This document shows positions 1-9,131 of a stretch of DNA of 64,000 nucleotides, in pieces. A model generated the notes under the pieces. That model had not been told where the DNA came from. It did not search any database and worked only from the letters and a program-made list of their open reading frames with translations. The position numbers and the translations under genes are program-made. Location: assembly GCF_900603025.1 (NCBI RefSeq), contig NZ_LR026975.1, positions 2,046,001 to 2,110,000 on the forward strand, read 5' to 3'. Source of the stretch: Mycolicibacterium hassiacum DSM 44199 (GTDB lineage: Bacteria; Actinomycetota; Actinomycetes; Mycobacteriales; Mycobacteriaceae). How positions within the stretch are numbered: the first letter of the stretch is position 1; each line of letters begins with the position of its first letter.

Positions 1-1
1 C

Positions 2-1717
2 GTCCGGTTCTCCACGGTGATCGGTAACCGCGGCTCGATGGACACCGCCCGCGACACCCGTGGTTTCGCCACCAAGTTCTACACCGCCGAGGGCACGTTC
101 GATCTGGTCGGCAACAACATTCCGGTGTTCTTCATCCAGGACGGCATCAAGTTCCCGGACGTCGTCCACGCCGCCAAACCGCATCCGGACCGTGAGATCC
201 CGCAGGCGCAGACTGCACACGACACCTTCTGGGACTTCTTCTCGCTGCACACCGAGACCGCCGCACACACCATGTGGGCCATGTCGGATCGGGCCATACC
301 GCGGTCGTACCGGATGATGGAAGGCTTCGGGGTCAACACTTTTCGGCTCATCGCTCCCGACGAGACCACCACCCTGGTGAAGTTCCACTGGAAACCGCGC
401 CTCGGGGTGCACTCGCTGATCTGGGAGGAGGCCCAGATCGTCGGGGGAATGGATCCGGACTTTCACCGTCGCGATCTCGCCGACGCGATCGAGGCGGGCG
501 CGTTTCCGGAGTGGTACCTCGGAGTCCAGGTGTTCCCGGACACCCCGGATCAGACCTTCGAGGGAATCGATCTGCTCGATCCGACCAAGTTCGTGCCGGA
601 GGAGCTCGCTCCGGTACAGATCATCGGAACCCTGCAGCTCAGCCGCAACGTGACGAACTTCTTCGCCGAGACCGAGCAGGTGGCCTTCCATCCCGGTCAC
701 CTGGTGCCCGGCATCGACGTCACCGACGATCCGCTGCTGCAGGCGCGGCTGTTCTCGTATCTCGACACCCAGCTGACCCGGCTGGGCGGCCCGAACTTCG
801 CGCAGCTGCCGATCAACCGGCCGCATGCACCGGTCAACGACATGTTCCGCGACGGCTATCACCAGCACGCGGTGCACGCCGGAGCGGCTCCCTACCGGCC
901 GAACTCGCTCGACGGCGGATGCCCGTTCCTGGCGGCGGCCACCACCGGCGCCTTCATCGAGGCTCCCACCCCGCTCCCGGCCTCGACGAAGCGGCGCGCG
1001 AACCCGGCGAGTTACGACGACCACTTCAGCCAGGCGACGCTGTTCTACCGCAGCCTGCACCCGGTCGAACAGGCACACGTGGCCTCCGCGTTCACCTTCG
1101 AGATCGGCAAGTGCTACGAACAGGCGATCAAGGAGCGAGCACTCGCCGTGCTGGCCAATATCGATGCCGAGCTGTGCGCGACCGTCGCCGCGGGCCTGGG
1201 GCTGCCGGCGCCCGCACCCACGGTGCCGCCGACCGAGCCGGAGATGCTCAGCCCGGCGCTCTCGCAACTCGGGGGTACCTGGCCCGTCGACGGTCGCCGG
1301 GTGGGGATCCTCACCGGGCCCAGCACCGATGTCGGCGCGGTGGCCGGCCTGGTCCAGGCGCTGCTGGCCGCCGATCTGGTCCCGCACGTCACCGCGACCC
1401 ACGGCGGGGAACTGGTCGACGGCGAGGTGAGCGTTCCGATTTCGCGCACCTACCTCACCGGTCGCTCGGTGGAGTTCGACGCCCTCGTGGTCGCCGACTC
1501 ACCGGCCGACATGCGGGCCCGCATCATGGTCGACGAGGCCTACCGCCATCTCAAACCGCTGGCCGTTCTGCCGCAGGGGGAGAACCTGCTGACCACGGCG
1601 GGCGTGCCGGCCGAGACCGGTGCGGTGGCGGCGGAGTCCGATCCGGCCCGGATCACGGCGACGCTGGTCACCGCGCTGGGTGGGCACCGGGTCTGGGACC
1701 GCCCGGTGCGCAACTGA
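2..1717 (+). CDS. katE: Large-subunit catalase (HPII/KatE type), 5' end outside window
   Basis: Monofunctional haem catalase that dismutates hydrogen peroxide to water and oxygen in the cytoplasm. The frame is open from the first bases, so the start and the distal haem-pocket histidine lie upstream of the window. Visible hallmarks are the VRFSTV-x-GNRGS and [12 protein letters not shown] strings, the [10 protein letters not shown] segment, and the proximal haem-ligand motif [13 protein letters not shown] near codon 253. After the catalase core comes a C-terminal flavodoxin/GATase1-like domain (about codons 430-570) that small-subunit catalases lack, which places it in the large clade-2 KatE/HPII group. 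It converges on the PPOX gene with about 26 bp between the stops. The family call is very secure. Confidence 0.95.
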   Translation, partial: VRFSTVIGNRGSMDTARDTRGFATKFYTAEGTFDLVGNNIPVFFIQDGIKFPDVVHAAKPHPDREIPQAQTAHDTFWDFFSLHTETAAHTMWAMSDRAIPRSYRMMEGFGVNTFRLIAPDETTTLVKFHWKPRLGVHSLIWEEAQIVGGMDPDFHRRDLADAIEAGAFPEWYLGVQVFPDTPDQTFEGIDLLDPTKFVPEELAPVQIIGTLQLSRNVTNFFAETEQVAFHPGHLVPGIDVTDDPLLQARLFSYLDTQLTRLGGPNFAQLPINRPHAPVNDMFRDGYHQHAVHAGAAPYRPNSLDGGCPFLAAATTGAFIEAPTPLPASTKRRANPASYDDHFSQATLFYRSLHPVEQAHVASAFTFEIGKCYEQAIKERALAVLANIDAELCATVAAGLGLPAPAPTVPPTEPEMLSPALSQLGGTWPVDGRRVGILTGPSTDVGAVAGLVQALLAADLVPHVTATHGGELVDGEVSVPISRTYLTGRSVEFDALVVADSPADMRARIMVDEAYRHLKPLAVLPQGENLLTTAGVPAETGAVAAESDPARITATLVTALGGHRVWDRPVRN

Positions 1718-1743
1718 CCGACTGGATGCCGGATCCGTAGCCG

Positions 1744-2133
1744 CTACTGCTTGCTGAATCCGGTGGGGCGGACCACCAGGATGACTCGGTCGGCCTTGTC
1801 CGGCGGCGGCTCGGTGAGCGGCCCGTCGTAGCGGTCGTTGAGCTCCAGGTAGAACTTGCCCTCCGGGTCGGGGATGATCTCCTCCACGACACCGCGGACC
1901 TCGAGGTAGCGGTAGGGGTTGTCGGGGTCGATGACCGACATCGCCACCGCCGGGTTGTGCTGGATATTGCGGTATTTCTGCCGTTTGGTGGTGTGGGTGA
2001 ATCGCAGCCGTTCGCCGTCCCAGGCGAACCACATCGCGTTCACCTGTGGGGTGCCGTCGGGCCGGACGGTGGCGAGGTGTCCGTACAGCGGGCGTTCCAG
2101 CAGGTGTTCGTAGCCTTCGGGCACTGCGACCAT
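1744..2133 (-). CDS. PPOX-class (F420- or FMN-dependent) flavoprotein
   Basis: A 129-residue split-barrel protein of the pyridoxamine-phosphate-oxidase-like superfamily. The string LATVRPDGTPQVNAMWF near the N-terminus and the RQKYRNIQHNPAVAMSVIDP segment are typical of small mycobacterial F420-binding PPOX proteins (Rv1155-like). It probably acts as a small oxidoreductase or binds deazaflavin F420; the substrate cannot be told from sequence. The ATG at 2133 was chosen because it gives the normal length for the family, although the frame stays open far upstream. It is divergent from the EamA gene, with a promoter region of about 140 bp between them. Confidence 0.85.
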   Translation of the reverse strand: MVAVPEGYEHLLERPLYGHLATVRPDGTPQVNAMWFAWDGERLRFTHTTKRQKYRNIQHNPAVAMSVIDPDNPYRYLEVRGVVEEIIPDPEGKFYLELNDRYDGPLTEPPPDKADRVILVVRPTGFSKQ

Positions 2134-2271
2134 GGTGATCCTCTCGCTGCGTGCGGCCTTCTCGAAGACAGTTCTACCGCAGATGCGGCGCCGGCTCACG
2201 GCGGCGGTCGGAGACTGCGATGTCGGAAATTCGCTTGTTCGTAAGGCCGCCCGGACGGGAGGGTGACCGTC

Positions 2272-3156
2272 GTGCAACTCGCAACCCATCGCTCCGCGGC
2301 TTTGCTGGTGTCCGGTGCCGCAGTTGTGACGGTCGTGCTGTGGTCGTCGGCGTTCGTGGTGATCCGTGCCGTCGGCGAGGTGTTCTCCCCGGGCCCGATG
2401 GCGTTCCTGCGCCTGCTGGTGGGGGCCGTGGTGCTCACCGGTGTCGCGGCCGTGTGCCGCAAACGCGTTCCGCGTGGTCGGAGCCTCGCCTTGGTGATCG
2501 GCTACGGCGTAATGTGGTTCGCGCTCTACACGGTGCTGCTGAACTGGGCCGAACAGCATCTCGATGCCGGAACCGCAGCGCTTCTGGTCAACTTCGCACC
2601 CGTCATCGTCGCGGTATTCGCGGGACTGTTCCTCGGGGAGGGCTTTCCCCGCGCCCGGGTCATCGGGATCGTCATCGCGTTCACCGGTGTCGCCCTGATC
2701 GCCGCGGGTGGCACCGGCGGTGGCGAGAACGACCGCCTGGGCGTACTTCTCGGCATCGCGACGGCGGTACTGTACGCGGCGGGGGTGCTGCTGCAGAAGG
2801 TGGCGCTGCGCACGGTCGATGCGCTGACGGCCATCTGGGTGGGCTGTGTCGCCGGACTGATCGTCACGATCCCGTTCGCTCCGGCGGCTCTGGAGGAGCT
2901 CGCCGCCGCCCCGGCCGACGCCGTCGCCGGTGTGGTGTTCCTGGGGGTGGGCTCGACCGCCCTCGCGTTCCTGACGTGGGCGTACGCGTTGACGCACACC
3001 GCCGCCACAACGATGGCCGCGACCACCCTCGCGGTGCCCGCGGTGGCCATCGGCATCTCCTGGCTGACGCTCGGTGAGCTGCCGACCGTGCTGGGTCTGC
3101 TCGGTGGTGCCCTCGCCCTGATCGGGGTGGCCGTGACCCGTATGTCGCGCGGCTGA
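2272..3156 (+). CDS. EamA/DMT-superfamily transporter
   Basis: About 294 residues with roughly ten hydrophobic segments arranged as two EamA repeats, as in the drug/metabolite transporter superfamily (RhaT/YdcZ-like permeases). It is an inner-membrane exporter or importer of unknown small metabolites. A GTG also exists at 2263, but the strong ribosome site GGAGGG (2257-2262) is correctly spaced only for the GTG at 2272. Residues near positions 22-40 (LWSSAFVVIRAVGE) and the second-half glycine-rich helices fit the family. Substrate unknown. Confidence 0.85.
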   Translation: MQLATHRSAALLVSGAAVVTVVLWSSAFVVIRAVGEVFSPGPMAFLRLLVGAVVLTGVAAVCRKRVPRGRSLALVIGYGVMWFALYTVLLNWAEQHLDAGTAALLVNFAPVIVAVFAGLFLGEGFPRARVIGIVIAFTGVALIAAGGTGGGENDRLGVLLGIATAVLYAAGVLLQKVALRTVDALTAIWVGCVAGLIVTIPFAPAALEELAAAPADAVAGVVFLGVGSTALAFLTWAYALTHTAATTMAATTLAVPAVAIGISWLTLGELPTVLGLLGGALALIGVAVTRMSRG

Positions 3157-3239
3157 GCCTGACCGCACGGGGAATGCGGTGCCGGGCCGAGTTGTTGTGG
3201 CCACATACAACGCCGCATCGAGACCCGGGGCAGGACACC

Positions 3240-4166
3240 ATGACCACACCGCGATCGGACGAACAGCTTCTCGTCATCGGCGCGGGCGAGCTCGGCGGCG
3301 CCGTCATCGCCGCACTGACGCGGCGCGAGTACGCGCCTGGGGTGACGGTGCTGCTGCGACCGTCGAACTCGGAACGCCACGACCGGCTGCGTGAGGAGCT
3401 CACCGCGCGGGGGGTCGGGATCGTCGAGGCGGATGTGGCGACCGCGAAGGTGCCCGAACTCGCGGTGTTGCTGCGCGGTTTCGACACCGTGGTGAGCTGC
3501 ATCGGGTTCGCCGCCGGCCCCGGGACTCAACGCCGGATCACCGAAGCCGTTCTGACGGCTGGTGTTTCGCGCTACGTCCCGTGGCAGTTCGGTGTCGACT
3601 ACGACGCTATCGGGCGGGGCAGCCCGCAGGATCTCTTCGACGAGCAGCTCGACGTGCGCGGCATGCTGCGTGCGCAGCATGCCACCGAATGGGTGATCGT
3701 GTCGACCGGCATGTTCACCAGCTTCCTGTTCGAACCCGATGTCGGGATCGTCGACCTGGCCACCAACACCGTCAACGCACTGGGCAGTTGGGACACCGAG
3801 GTCACCGTCACCACACCGGAGGACATCGGTGTACTCACCGCGGAGATCCTGGGGACCCGGCCGCGCATCGCCAACCAGGTGGTGTATGTCGCCGGCGATA
3901 CGATCAGCTACCGCGACCTCGCCGATATCGTCGAACGGGTCCGGGGAGTGCCCGTCACCCGCAACGAGTGGACTGTCCCGTATCTGCTCGACGAGCTGAA
4001 CCGCCGCCCCGACGACAACCTGCGCAAGTACCGCGCGGTGTTCGCCCAGGGGACCGGTGTCGCGTGGCCGAAGGCCGGTACCTTCAACGCGGTGCGCGGG
4101 ATCCCGACCACCACCACCGAGGAATGGGCGCGCACCCGACTGAGCCGGGCGGTCATGAGGAGTTGA
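3240..4166 (+). CDS. NmrA/isoflavone-reductase-like NAD(P)-binding protein
   Basis: About 308 residues. The N-terminal Rossmann fingerprint (LVIGAGELGGAV) and the later CIGFAAGPGTQRRITEAVLTAG and RYVPWQFGVD segments match atypical short-chain dehydrogenases of the NmrA/isoflavone-reductase group, which either reduce small aromatic substrates or act as NADP sensors. The ATG at 3240 follows GGGGCAGG at a good distance; an open frame upstream from 3174 is not needed. The last 14 bp overlap the 3' end of the convergent MBL hydrolase gene. Confidence 0.8.
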   Translation: MTTPRSDEQLLVIGAGELGGAVIAALTRREYAPGVTVLLRPSNSERHDRLREELTARGVGIVEADVATAKVPELAVLLRGFDTVVSCIGFAAGPGTQRRITEAVLTAGVSRYVPWQFGVDYDAIGRGSPQDLFDEQLDVRGMLRAQHATEWVIVSTGMFTSFLFEPDVGIVDLATNTVNALGSWDTEVTVTTPEDIGVLTAEILGTRPRIANQVVYVAGDTISYRDLADIVERVRGVPVTRNEWTVPYLLDELNRRPDDNLRKYRAVFAQGTGVAWPKAGTFNAVRGIPTTTTEEWARTRLSRAVMRS

Positions 4167-5067
4167 TCGCCAGCCAGTCGTCGATCATGAACCCGTCGCT
4201 CCGCGCGACCACCGTCATTCCGCCGCGCCCCGGATAGTGGGCCGGGATGACGGTGGCGCGCCGCCGCGACGCCTCGGTGAGCACCCGCCGCCGGGTCACC
4301 CCTGCCTCGGCGAAATCCTCGTCGAGCACACAGGAATCGGTGGGGCGGTGCAGCTGCATCGGGGTATGGGTGAGATCGCCGACGAAAACCGCCGGCCGGC
4401 CGGCATCCAACCAGAGCACCGACGAACCCGGGGTGTGCCCGGGGGTCGGACGCAGCCATAGGGACTCGCTGATCCGATGGCCGTCGGACCACAACTCGAT
4501 CTGACCGGCCTCGGCGATCGGAAGGATGCTGTCCTCGAACAGGATTCGACTGGCGTCCAGCCGCGCCTGATGTTGCTCGTCCCGGCCGGGCCCACGCGCC
4601 TCTGCATTCTCCGGATGGTAGTAGCGGTAGTCCGCCTCGGGCACCAGATAGCGCGCGTTGGGGAACGTCGGCACCCAGGTGTCGTTCTCGCGGCGGGTGT
4701 TCCAGCCGACATGGTCGGTGTGGATGTGGGTGTTGACGACGATGTCGACCGACTCCGGGCCGACACCGGCGGCCTCCAGCTTTCCCAGAAAGTCCGTCTC
4801 GAGGTTCGCCAGAAACGGCATCGCCGGGCGGTCGCGACCGTTGCCTACCCCGGTGTCGACCACCACGGTGAGACCGTCCACCTGGATCACCCAGCTCTGT
4901 ACCACGGCATGCCAGTTCTCGGCGTCCCAGAACGTGGGGCTCAGGTCGGGTGCGAGTTCCTGCCACGCGGCGGATGGTGTTTGCGGAAACATGCTGAGCG
5001 GCAAGTCGAGTCGCCATTCGATCACCCGGGTGACGGTCGCGGCACCCAACTGCGCGCGGTCAGCCAT
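4153..5067 (-). CDS. MBL-fold metallo-hydrolase
   Basis: About 304 residues of the metallo-beta-lactamase fold. The zinc motif NTHIHTDHVGW (HxHxDH) is intact, and further ligands are visible in RPTPGHTPGS and in VIPAHYPG near the C-terminus. It resembles N-acyl-homoserine-lactonase/quorum-quenching-like and other mycobacterial MBL hydrolases; the substrate is unknown. A GTG lies two codons upstream (5073), but the ATG at 5067 is preferred. It sits 19 bp downstream of the GMC oxidoreductase on the same strand and is probably co-transcribed. Confidence 0.85.
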   Translation of the reverse strand: MADRAQLGAATVTRVIEWRLDLPLSMFPQTPSAAWQELAPDLSPTFWDAENWHAVVQSWVIQVDGLTVVVDTGVGNGRDRPAMPFLANLETDFLGKLEAAGVGPESVDIVVNTHIHTDHVGWNTRRENDTWVPTFPNARYLVPEADYRYYHPENAEARGPGRDEQHQARLDASRILFEDSILPIAEAGQIELWSDGHRISESLWLRPTPGHTPGSSVLWLDAGRPAVFVGDLTHTPMQLHRPTDSCVLDEDFAEAGVTRRRVLTEASRRRATVIPAHYPGRGGMTVVARSDGFMIDDWLAINSS

Positions 5068-5086
5068 GTTCACACCCTACGCCGGC

Positions 5087-6853
5087 TCACCCCACAATCG
5101 CCCGCGCAGCGCGTTCGGCGATCAGCATCACGGGGGCGTTGGTGTTGCCCGAGGTGATGGTGGGCATCGCGGACGCGTCGACCACCCGCAGACCCGCGAC
5201 GCGGTACACGCGGAGGTCGGTGTCGAGCACCGTGTCGGGCGATCGTGGCCGGCCCTGGCCGTCGAAGGCGCCCATCGCACAGGTGCCCACCGGGTGGAAG
5301 ATCGTGGTGCCCAGTTCACGGGCCGCCTGTTCGAGTTGCTCATCGCTGTGCACCTGCGGACCGGGGAGCAGCTCCTGCGGCCGATAGCGGGCCAGTGCCG
5401 GGGCCGCCATGATCTGCCGCGTCATCCGCAGGCCGCGCACGGCGACCCGGCGGTCCTCGTCGGTGGACAGGTAGTTGCAGAAGATCTTCGGCGCGGCCAG
5501 CGGATCCGCGTCCGCCAGCCGGACATGGCCGCGCGAGGTGGGCCGCAGATTGCACACCGAGGGCGTGATGGCGGAGAACGGGTGCAGCGGGTCGCCGAAC
5601 TTCGGCAGCGACAACGGCTGCACATGCCATTCCAGGTCGGGGCTGGCCAGCGACGGGTCGCTCTTGGCGAACGCCCCCAGTGTCGACGGCGGCATCGTCA
5701 TCGGCCCCGACCGCAACAACAGGTACTGAATTCCCATGCCCGCCCGGGTGACCCAGTTCCGGTACAGCGTGTTGACGGTGCGCGCACCCCGAACGCGGTA
5801 GATGCTGCGGATCTGCAGGTGATCCTGCAGGTTCTCGCCGACACCGGGCAGGTCGACGACCACCGGTACCCGATGCCGCGCGAGCAGTTCGGCCGGGCCC
5901 AGGCCCGACACCTGCATAAGGTGCGGTGAACCGATGGCGCCGGCGGACAGGATCACCTCCCGCCGCGCGTGTACGTCGAGGATCCGACCGTCCCTGAGCA
6001 GCCGCACGCCGGTGGCGCGATGTCGCGCGGTGGTCCAGGCACCGTGACGCTGGTCGTCGCGAACCCGGTCGTCGATCAGCAGCCGCAGCGCCCGGGTGTT
6101 GGTGTACACGGTGAGATTGCGCCGGCGACGGACCGGATGCAGGAACGCGTCGGCCATCGACCAGCGCCGGCCGCGCCGCTGGGTGACGTGGAAGTACGCG
6201 CTGCCGGAGTTGTCGCCGCGGTTGAACTCCTCGATCGGCTCGATGCCGAGCTGGGCCGCAGCGGCCTGCCAGGCGTCGAGGATCCTCCACCGCACCCGCG
6301 GGCGCTCGACGCGGATCTCGCCGTCGGTGCCGTGCCACCGGTCGGCGCCGCCGAAGTAGTTCTCCAGTTGCTTGTAGATGGCCAGCGTCTCGCCGGGTCC
6401 GCCGTCACCGCCCCACAGCCAGCGCTCGTCGCCGGTGGCCTCGGCCCATCGCTCGTAGTCGGCGGCCTGCCCCCGCATGTGGATCATCGCGTTGATCGAC
6501 GAGCAGCCGCCGATCACCCGGCCCCGCGCGTAGAGGATGCTGCGTCCGGCCAGACCCGGGTCGGGTTCGGTCATGTAGCACCAGTCGGTGCGCGGATTGC
6601 CGATGGAGAACAGATAACCCACCGGGATCTTGATCCAGAACCAGTTGTCCTCACCGCCCGCCTCGATCAGCAGCACCCGGTGTTCGGGGTCGGCGCTGAG
6701 CCGGTTGGCCAGCAGACAGCCGGCGCTGCCGGCCCCCACGATGATGTAGTCGAACTCGGCCACCGGATCAGTGTGCTCGATCACCGCGTGCGGTGACACC
6801 GGCTGTTGCATCCGGTTGCGCCATTGCGGAGAATCTCCCGTCATCGGAGACAC
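5087..6853 (-). CDS. GMC-family FAD-dependent oxidoreductase (choline dehydrogenase-like)
   Basis: Up to 588 residues of the glucose-methanol-choline oxidoreductase family. The FAD dinucleotide motif is DYIIVGAGSAGCLLANRLS. The family signatures include the ARGRVIGGCSSINAMIHMRG segment and a C-terminal catalytic region with HPVGTCAMG and SGNTNAPVMLIAERAA. It oxidises an alcohol to an aldehyde using FAD; the substrate is not defined. The start is uncertain: ATGs at 6853 and 6811 and a GTG at 6763 are in frame, and the later ones reduce the awkward overlap with the divergent TetR gene. It is followed closely by the MBL hydrolase. Confidence 0.9.
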   Translation of the reverse strand: MSPMTGDSPQWRNRMQQPVSPHAVIEHTDPVAEFDYIIVGAGSAGCLLANRLSADPEHRVLLIEAGGEDNWFWIKIPVGYLFSIGNPRTDWCYMTEPDPGLAGRSILYARGRVIGGCSSINAMIHMRGQAADYERWAEATGDERWLWGGDGGPGETLAIYKQLENYFGGADRWHGTDGEIRVERPRVRWRILDAWQAAAAQLGIEPIEEFNRGDNSGSAYFHVTQRRGRRWSMADAFLHPVRRRRNLTVYTNTRALRLLIDDRVRDDQRHGAWTTARHRATGVRLLRDGRILDVHARREVILSAGAIGSPHLMQVSGLGPAELLARHRVPVVVDLPGVGENLQDHLQIRSIYRVRGARTVNTLYRNWVTRAGMGIQYLLLRSGPMTMPPSTLGAFAKSDPSLASPDLEWHVQPLSLPKFGDPLHPFSAITPSVCNLRPTSRGHVRLADADPLAAPKIFCNYLSTDEDRRVAVRGLRMTRQIMAAPALARYRPQELLPGPQVHSDEQLEQAARELGTTIFHPVGTCAMGAFDGQGRPRSPDTVLDTDLRVYRVAGLRVVDASAMPTITSGNTNAPVMLIAERAARAIVG

Positions 6854-7436
6854 CCGTAGACGGCCGCGACAGGGACGCTCCCGGGAGACGGTGAACGTCC
6901 TGGTGGAAGCGGCCGCTCAGGTGTTCTCCCGCGAGGGGCTGGCGGCCACCACCAACCGCATCGCCGAACGCGCCGGTGTCTCGATCGGCACTTTGTACCA
7001 GTACTTTCCCGACAAGTACGCGCTGCTGCGGGCGGTCGCGCGGCGCCACGTCACCGAAGGGGAGCAGCGGCTGACGGCGCTGTTCGGCCGGTTGCGCCGG
7101 GAGACACCGCCGTTCGAGGAGACCATGGCCGCGGTGGTCGCCGAACTGGTGGATCTGCACCGCGACCACCCGGTGCTGCACGCCCTGCTGCACCGGCTGA
7201 CCACCACGGGCGCGGACCTCGAGGAGCTACGGGCGTTCGAGGACCGACTCGGCGCCGAGGTGGCGTTCCACCTCAAGCGGTGTGGGCGCGGTGGCGACGA
7301 CCCCGACGGACTGGCCGCGACGATCGTCGCCGCGGTGGATGCGCAGCTGCACCGCGTGCTGACCCGGACCGGCTACGACGGCGCGGTCGAGAAACTGTGC
7401 GAGCTGATCAACCGGCTTGCTCCAGCACAGCCCTGA
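6771..7436 (+). CDS. TetR-family transcriptional regulator
   Basis: About 221 residues with an N-terminal TetR helix-turn-helix (VFSREGLAATTNRIAERAGVSIGTLYQYFPDKYALL). It is divergent from and overlaps the 5' end of the GMC oxidoreductase gene, so it probably regulates that gene and itself. Start is uncertain: GTG at 6771 or TTG at 6816 both precede the first helix. Its last 29 bp overlap the convergent alpha/beta hydrolase gene. The effector is unknown. Confidence 0.88.
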   Translation: MCSITACGDTGCCIRLRHCGESPVIGDTRRRPRQGRSRETVNVLVEAAAQVFSREGLAATTNRIAERAGVSIGTLYQYFPDKYALLRAVARRHVTEGEQRLTALFGRLRRETPPFEETMAAVVAELVDLHRDHPVLHALLHRLTTTGADLEELRAFEDRLGAEVAFHLKRCGRGGDDPDGLAATIVAAVDAQLHRVLTRTGYDGAVEKLCELINRLAPAQP

Positions 7437-8334
7437 CGGCGGCGCGGCCGGCCTCGGCCAGCTGTGTCAGACCGGGTTCCTCGATCGGGTAGTGGCCGCA
7501 GTTGTCCAGCAGCACCGTCTGTGTCGGCGCCGAGATACGTTGCAGGAAACGCTGACTCAGTTCCGGCGGGGTCCACGTGTCGGCGACGGGAGCGACCAGG
7601 GTGACGGGTGCGCCCCGGTACTTCTCGGGTGGGGTGTGCGCGAAACCGAACCAGCTGGCCAGGAATCCCAGCGGCACCGAGGCGCCGCCGCCGCGCGGGT
7701 CCGTCGCGCACAACCGCGCCAGCCCCGGATCACGGCTCATCGCCGACATGTCGGCCAGCCAGCGGATCGGCACCCGCACCGGTCCCAGCAGCGGGCGCAC
7801 GGCGTTGAGCAGGAACTCACCGTGCCGGCCCAGCCACCCGAACCTGGCCGCGGCGCTGCGGGCCTCGGGGTCGCGGGTGTCCAGCAGGCAGGTGGCGAGC
7901 ACCGCCGACACCACCCCGGTGCGGGCGGCGGCCTCGTAGGCGAGCATCCCACCCATGCTGGCACCGAAGAGGACCAGCGGTTTGCCGTCTCGGCGGTGTT
8001 CGGCGAGCACGATGTCGCACAACAGGTCCACCCAGTCGCCGTAGCGGACCGCTGCCGGGCGGGGTTCGGTGGTGTAGCCGTAGAGCGGCAGGTCGGGGGC
8101 CAGCACCTCGGTGCCCGGGAGCGCCACACCGGTCATCGGCCACAGCGCCGCGGTGTATCCGCCGCCGCCGTGCACGAGGATGCCGCGCACCGGGGCATCC
8201 GGATCGCCGCCCCGGGCGATGTGGACACTGCGGCCACGCCAGCCGAACCACGTCGACCGTGGCGCCTCGACGGATTCGCGGAGATGCGCCGGCAGGTAGG
8301 CCGCGTAGCGCCGCATGTCATCGGTGAATCGCAT
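7408..8334 (-). CDS. Alpha/beta-hydrolase fold protein
   Basis: A 308-residue alpha/beta hydrolase. The oxyanion-hole region is ILVHGGGGY, the nucleophile elbow is LFGASMGGML (Ser), the acid is probably the Asp in VAPVADTWTP, and the catalytic His is in NCGHYPIEEPG, so the triad looks complete. It is likely an esterase, lipase or C-C hydrolase; the substrate is unknown. It converges on the TetR gene and overlaps its end by 29 bp. Confidence 0.87.
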   Translation of the reverse strand: MRFTDDMRRYAAYLPAHLRESVEAPRSTWFGWRGRSVHIARGGDPDAPVRGILVHGGGGYTAALWPMTGVALPGTEVLAPDLPLYGYTTEPRPAAVRYGDWVDLLCDIVLAEHRRDGKPLVLFGASMGGMLAYEAAARTGVVSAVLATCLLDTRDPEARSAAARFGWLGRHGEFLLNAVRPLLGPVRVPIRWLADMSAMSRDPGLARLCATDPRGGGASVPLGFLASWFGFAHTPPEKYRGAPVTLVAPVADTWTPPELSQRFLQRISAPTQTVLLDNCGHYPIEEPGLTQLAEAGRAAVRAVLEQAG

Positions 8335-8518
8335 AGCTTAATCCTCAAACCGGCTGGAGGCCAGGACAACTCGCGTTTGATCAGGATGTATGAGCAGGTC
8401 AGCGGGGTGATCCCGGCGGCTGCTCAGGTTTCCACGCTGTCCGGGCGACCAGATCCCCGGGTGGCGCCGTCTGAACTTGAGTAAGGTCTAGCTGGCGTAA
8501 CGCCGGCACACGGACGAC

Positions 8519-8848
8519 ATGGGGAAGGGCTTGGGCGTGGGAGATCGGTTGTCACGGATCGCGCTGGTCTGCGGCGGGGCGGCGCTTGTCGTCGTCGGAT
8601 GCTCGGCCAGCCCGCCGATGGTCGACAAGGACGAGGTGGCCGCGGAGATCAGTGATCGACTCGAGAAGAAGGTGGGCCGCGCACCGGATTCCGTGTCGTG
8701 TCCGGAGGACCTGCGCGCCGAGGTCGGTGTCACGCAGCGCTGCGAGCTCACCCGCGGCCCCGATACCTACGGCGTCACGCTGACGGTGACCAAGGTGCAG
8801 GGTTCCAAGGTCGAGTTCGACCTGGAGGTGGACGACAAGCCGTCGTAG
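8519..8848 (+). CDS. DUF4333-type small lipoprotein
   Basis: About 109 residues. A hydrophobic N-terminal segment ends in a lipobox (VVVGC-SAS), so it is predicted to be an exported, lipidated envelope protein. The mature domain has two conserved cysteines (VSCPEDL and QRCELTRG) separated by charged residues, the pattern of the DUF4333 family common in mycobacteria. The ATG at 8519 has no good ribosome site. A GTG at 8537 is preceded by GGGGAAGGG at ideal spacing and is probably the true start. Function unknown. Confidence 0.8.
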   Translation: MGKGLGVGDRLSRIALVCGGAALVVVGCSASPPMVDKDEVAAEISDRLEKKVGRAPDSVSCPEDLRAEVGVTQRCELTRGPDTYGVTLTVTKVQGSKVEFDLEVDDKPS

Positions 8849-8854
8849 CGGGCG

Positions 8855-9064
8855 TCACGCGATGCTGCTGATTATCGCGATGACCAGCCCGGCCAGGGTG
8901 AGCAGCCCGACGACCGCCGACGCGATGACGGCGCGGCGGCGTTGCCCCCGGCGGGCGGCGGCGATCGCCACCGCGATGCTGACCAGGATCAACGCGGCAT
9001 AGGTCGACAGGCCCAACGTCAGGGCCGCCGTCGACGAGGCGCTGGCCAGAGTCACGTCCTGCAT
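8855..9064 (-). CDS. Small two-helix membrane protein, hypothetical
   Basis: A 69-residue frame with two clear hydrophobic helices (about residues 20-36 and 46-67) linked by a short arginine-rich loop (ARRGQRRRA). The positive loop suggests both termini face outside. It is not recognised as any named family. It lies 6 bp from the convergent lipoprotein gene and downstream of tmm on the same strand. It could be a real small membrane protein; coding status is inferred from hydrophobicity only. Confidence 0.5.
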   Translation of the reverse strand: MQDVTLASASSTAALTLGLSTYAALILVSIAVAIAAARRGQRRRAVIASAVVGLLTLAGLVIAIISSIA

Positions 9065-9131
9065 GCAGTGAGCCTACGGCGCGTAAAGTCCGGGCAGGCA
9101 GTGGGCCGCCGGCGCTGAGCGGCCCTGCGGG

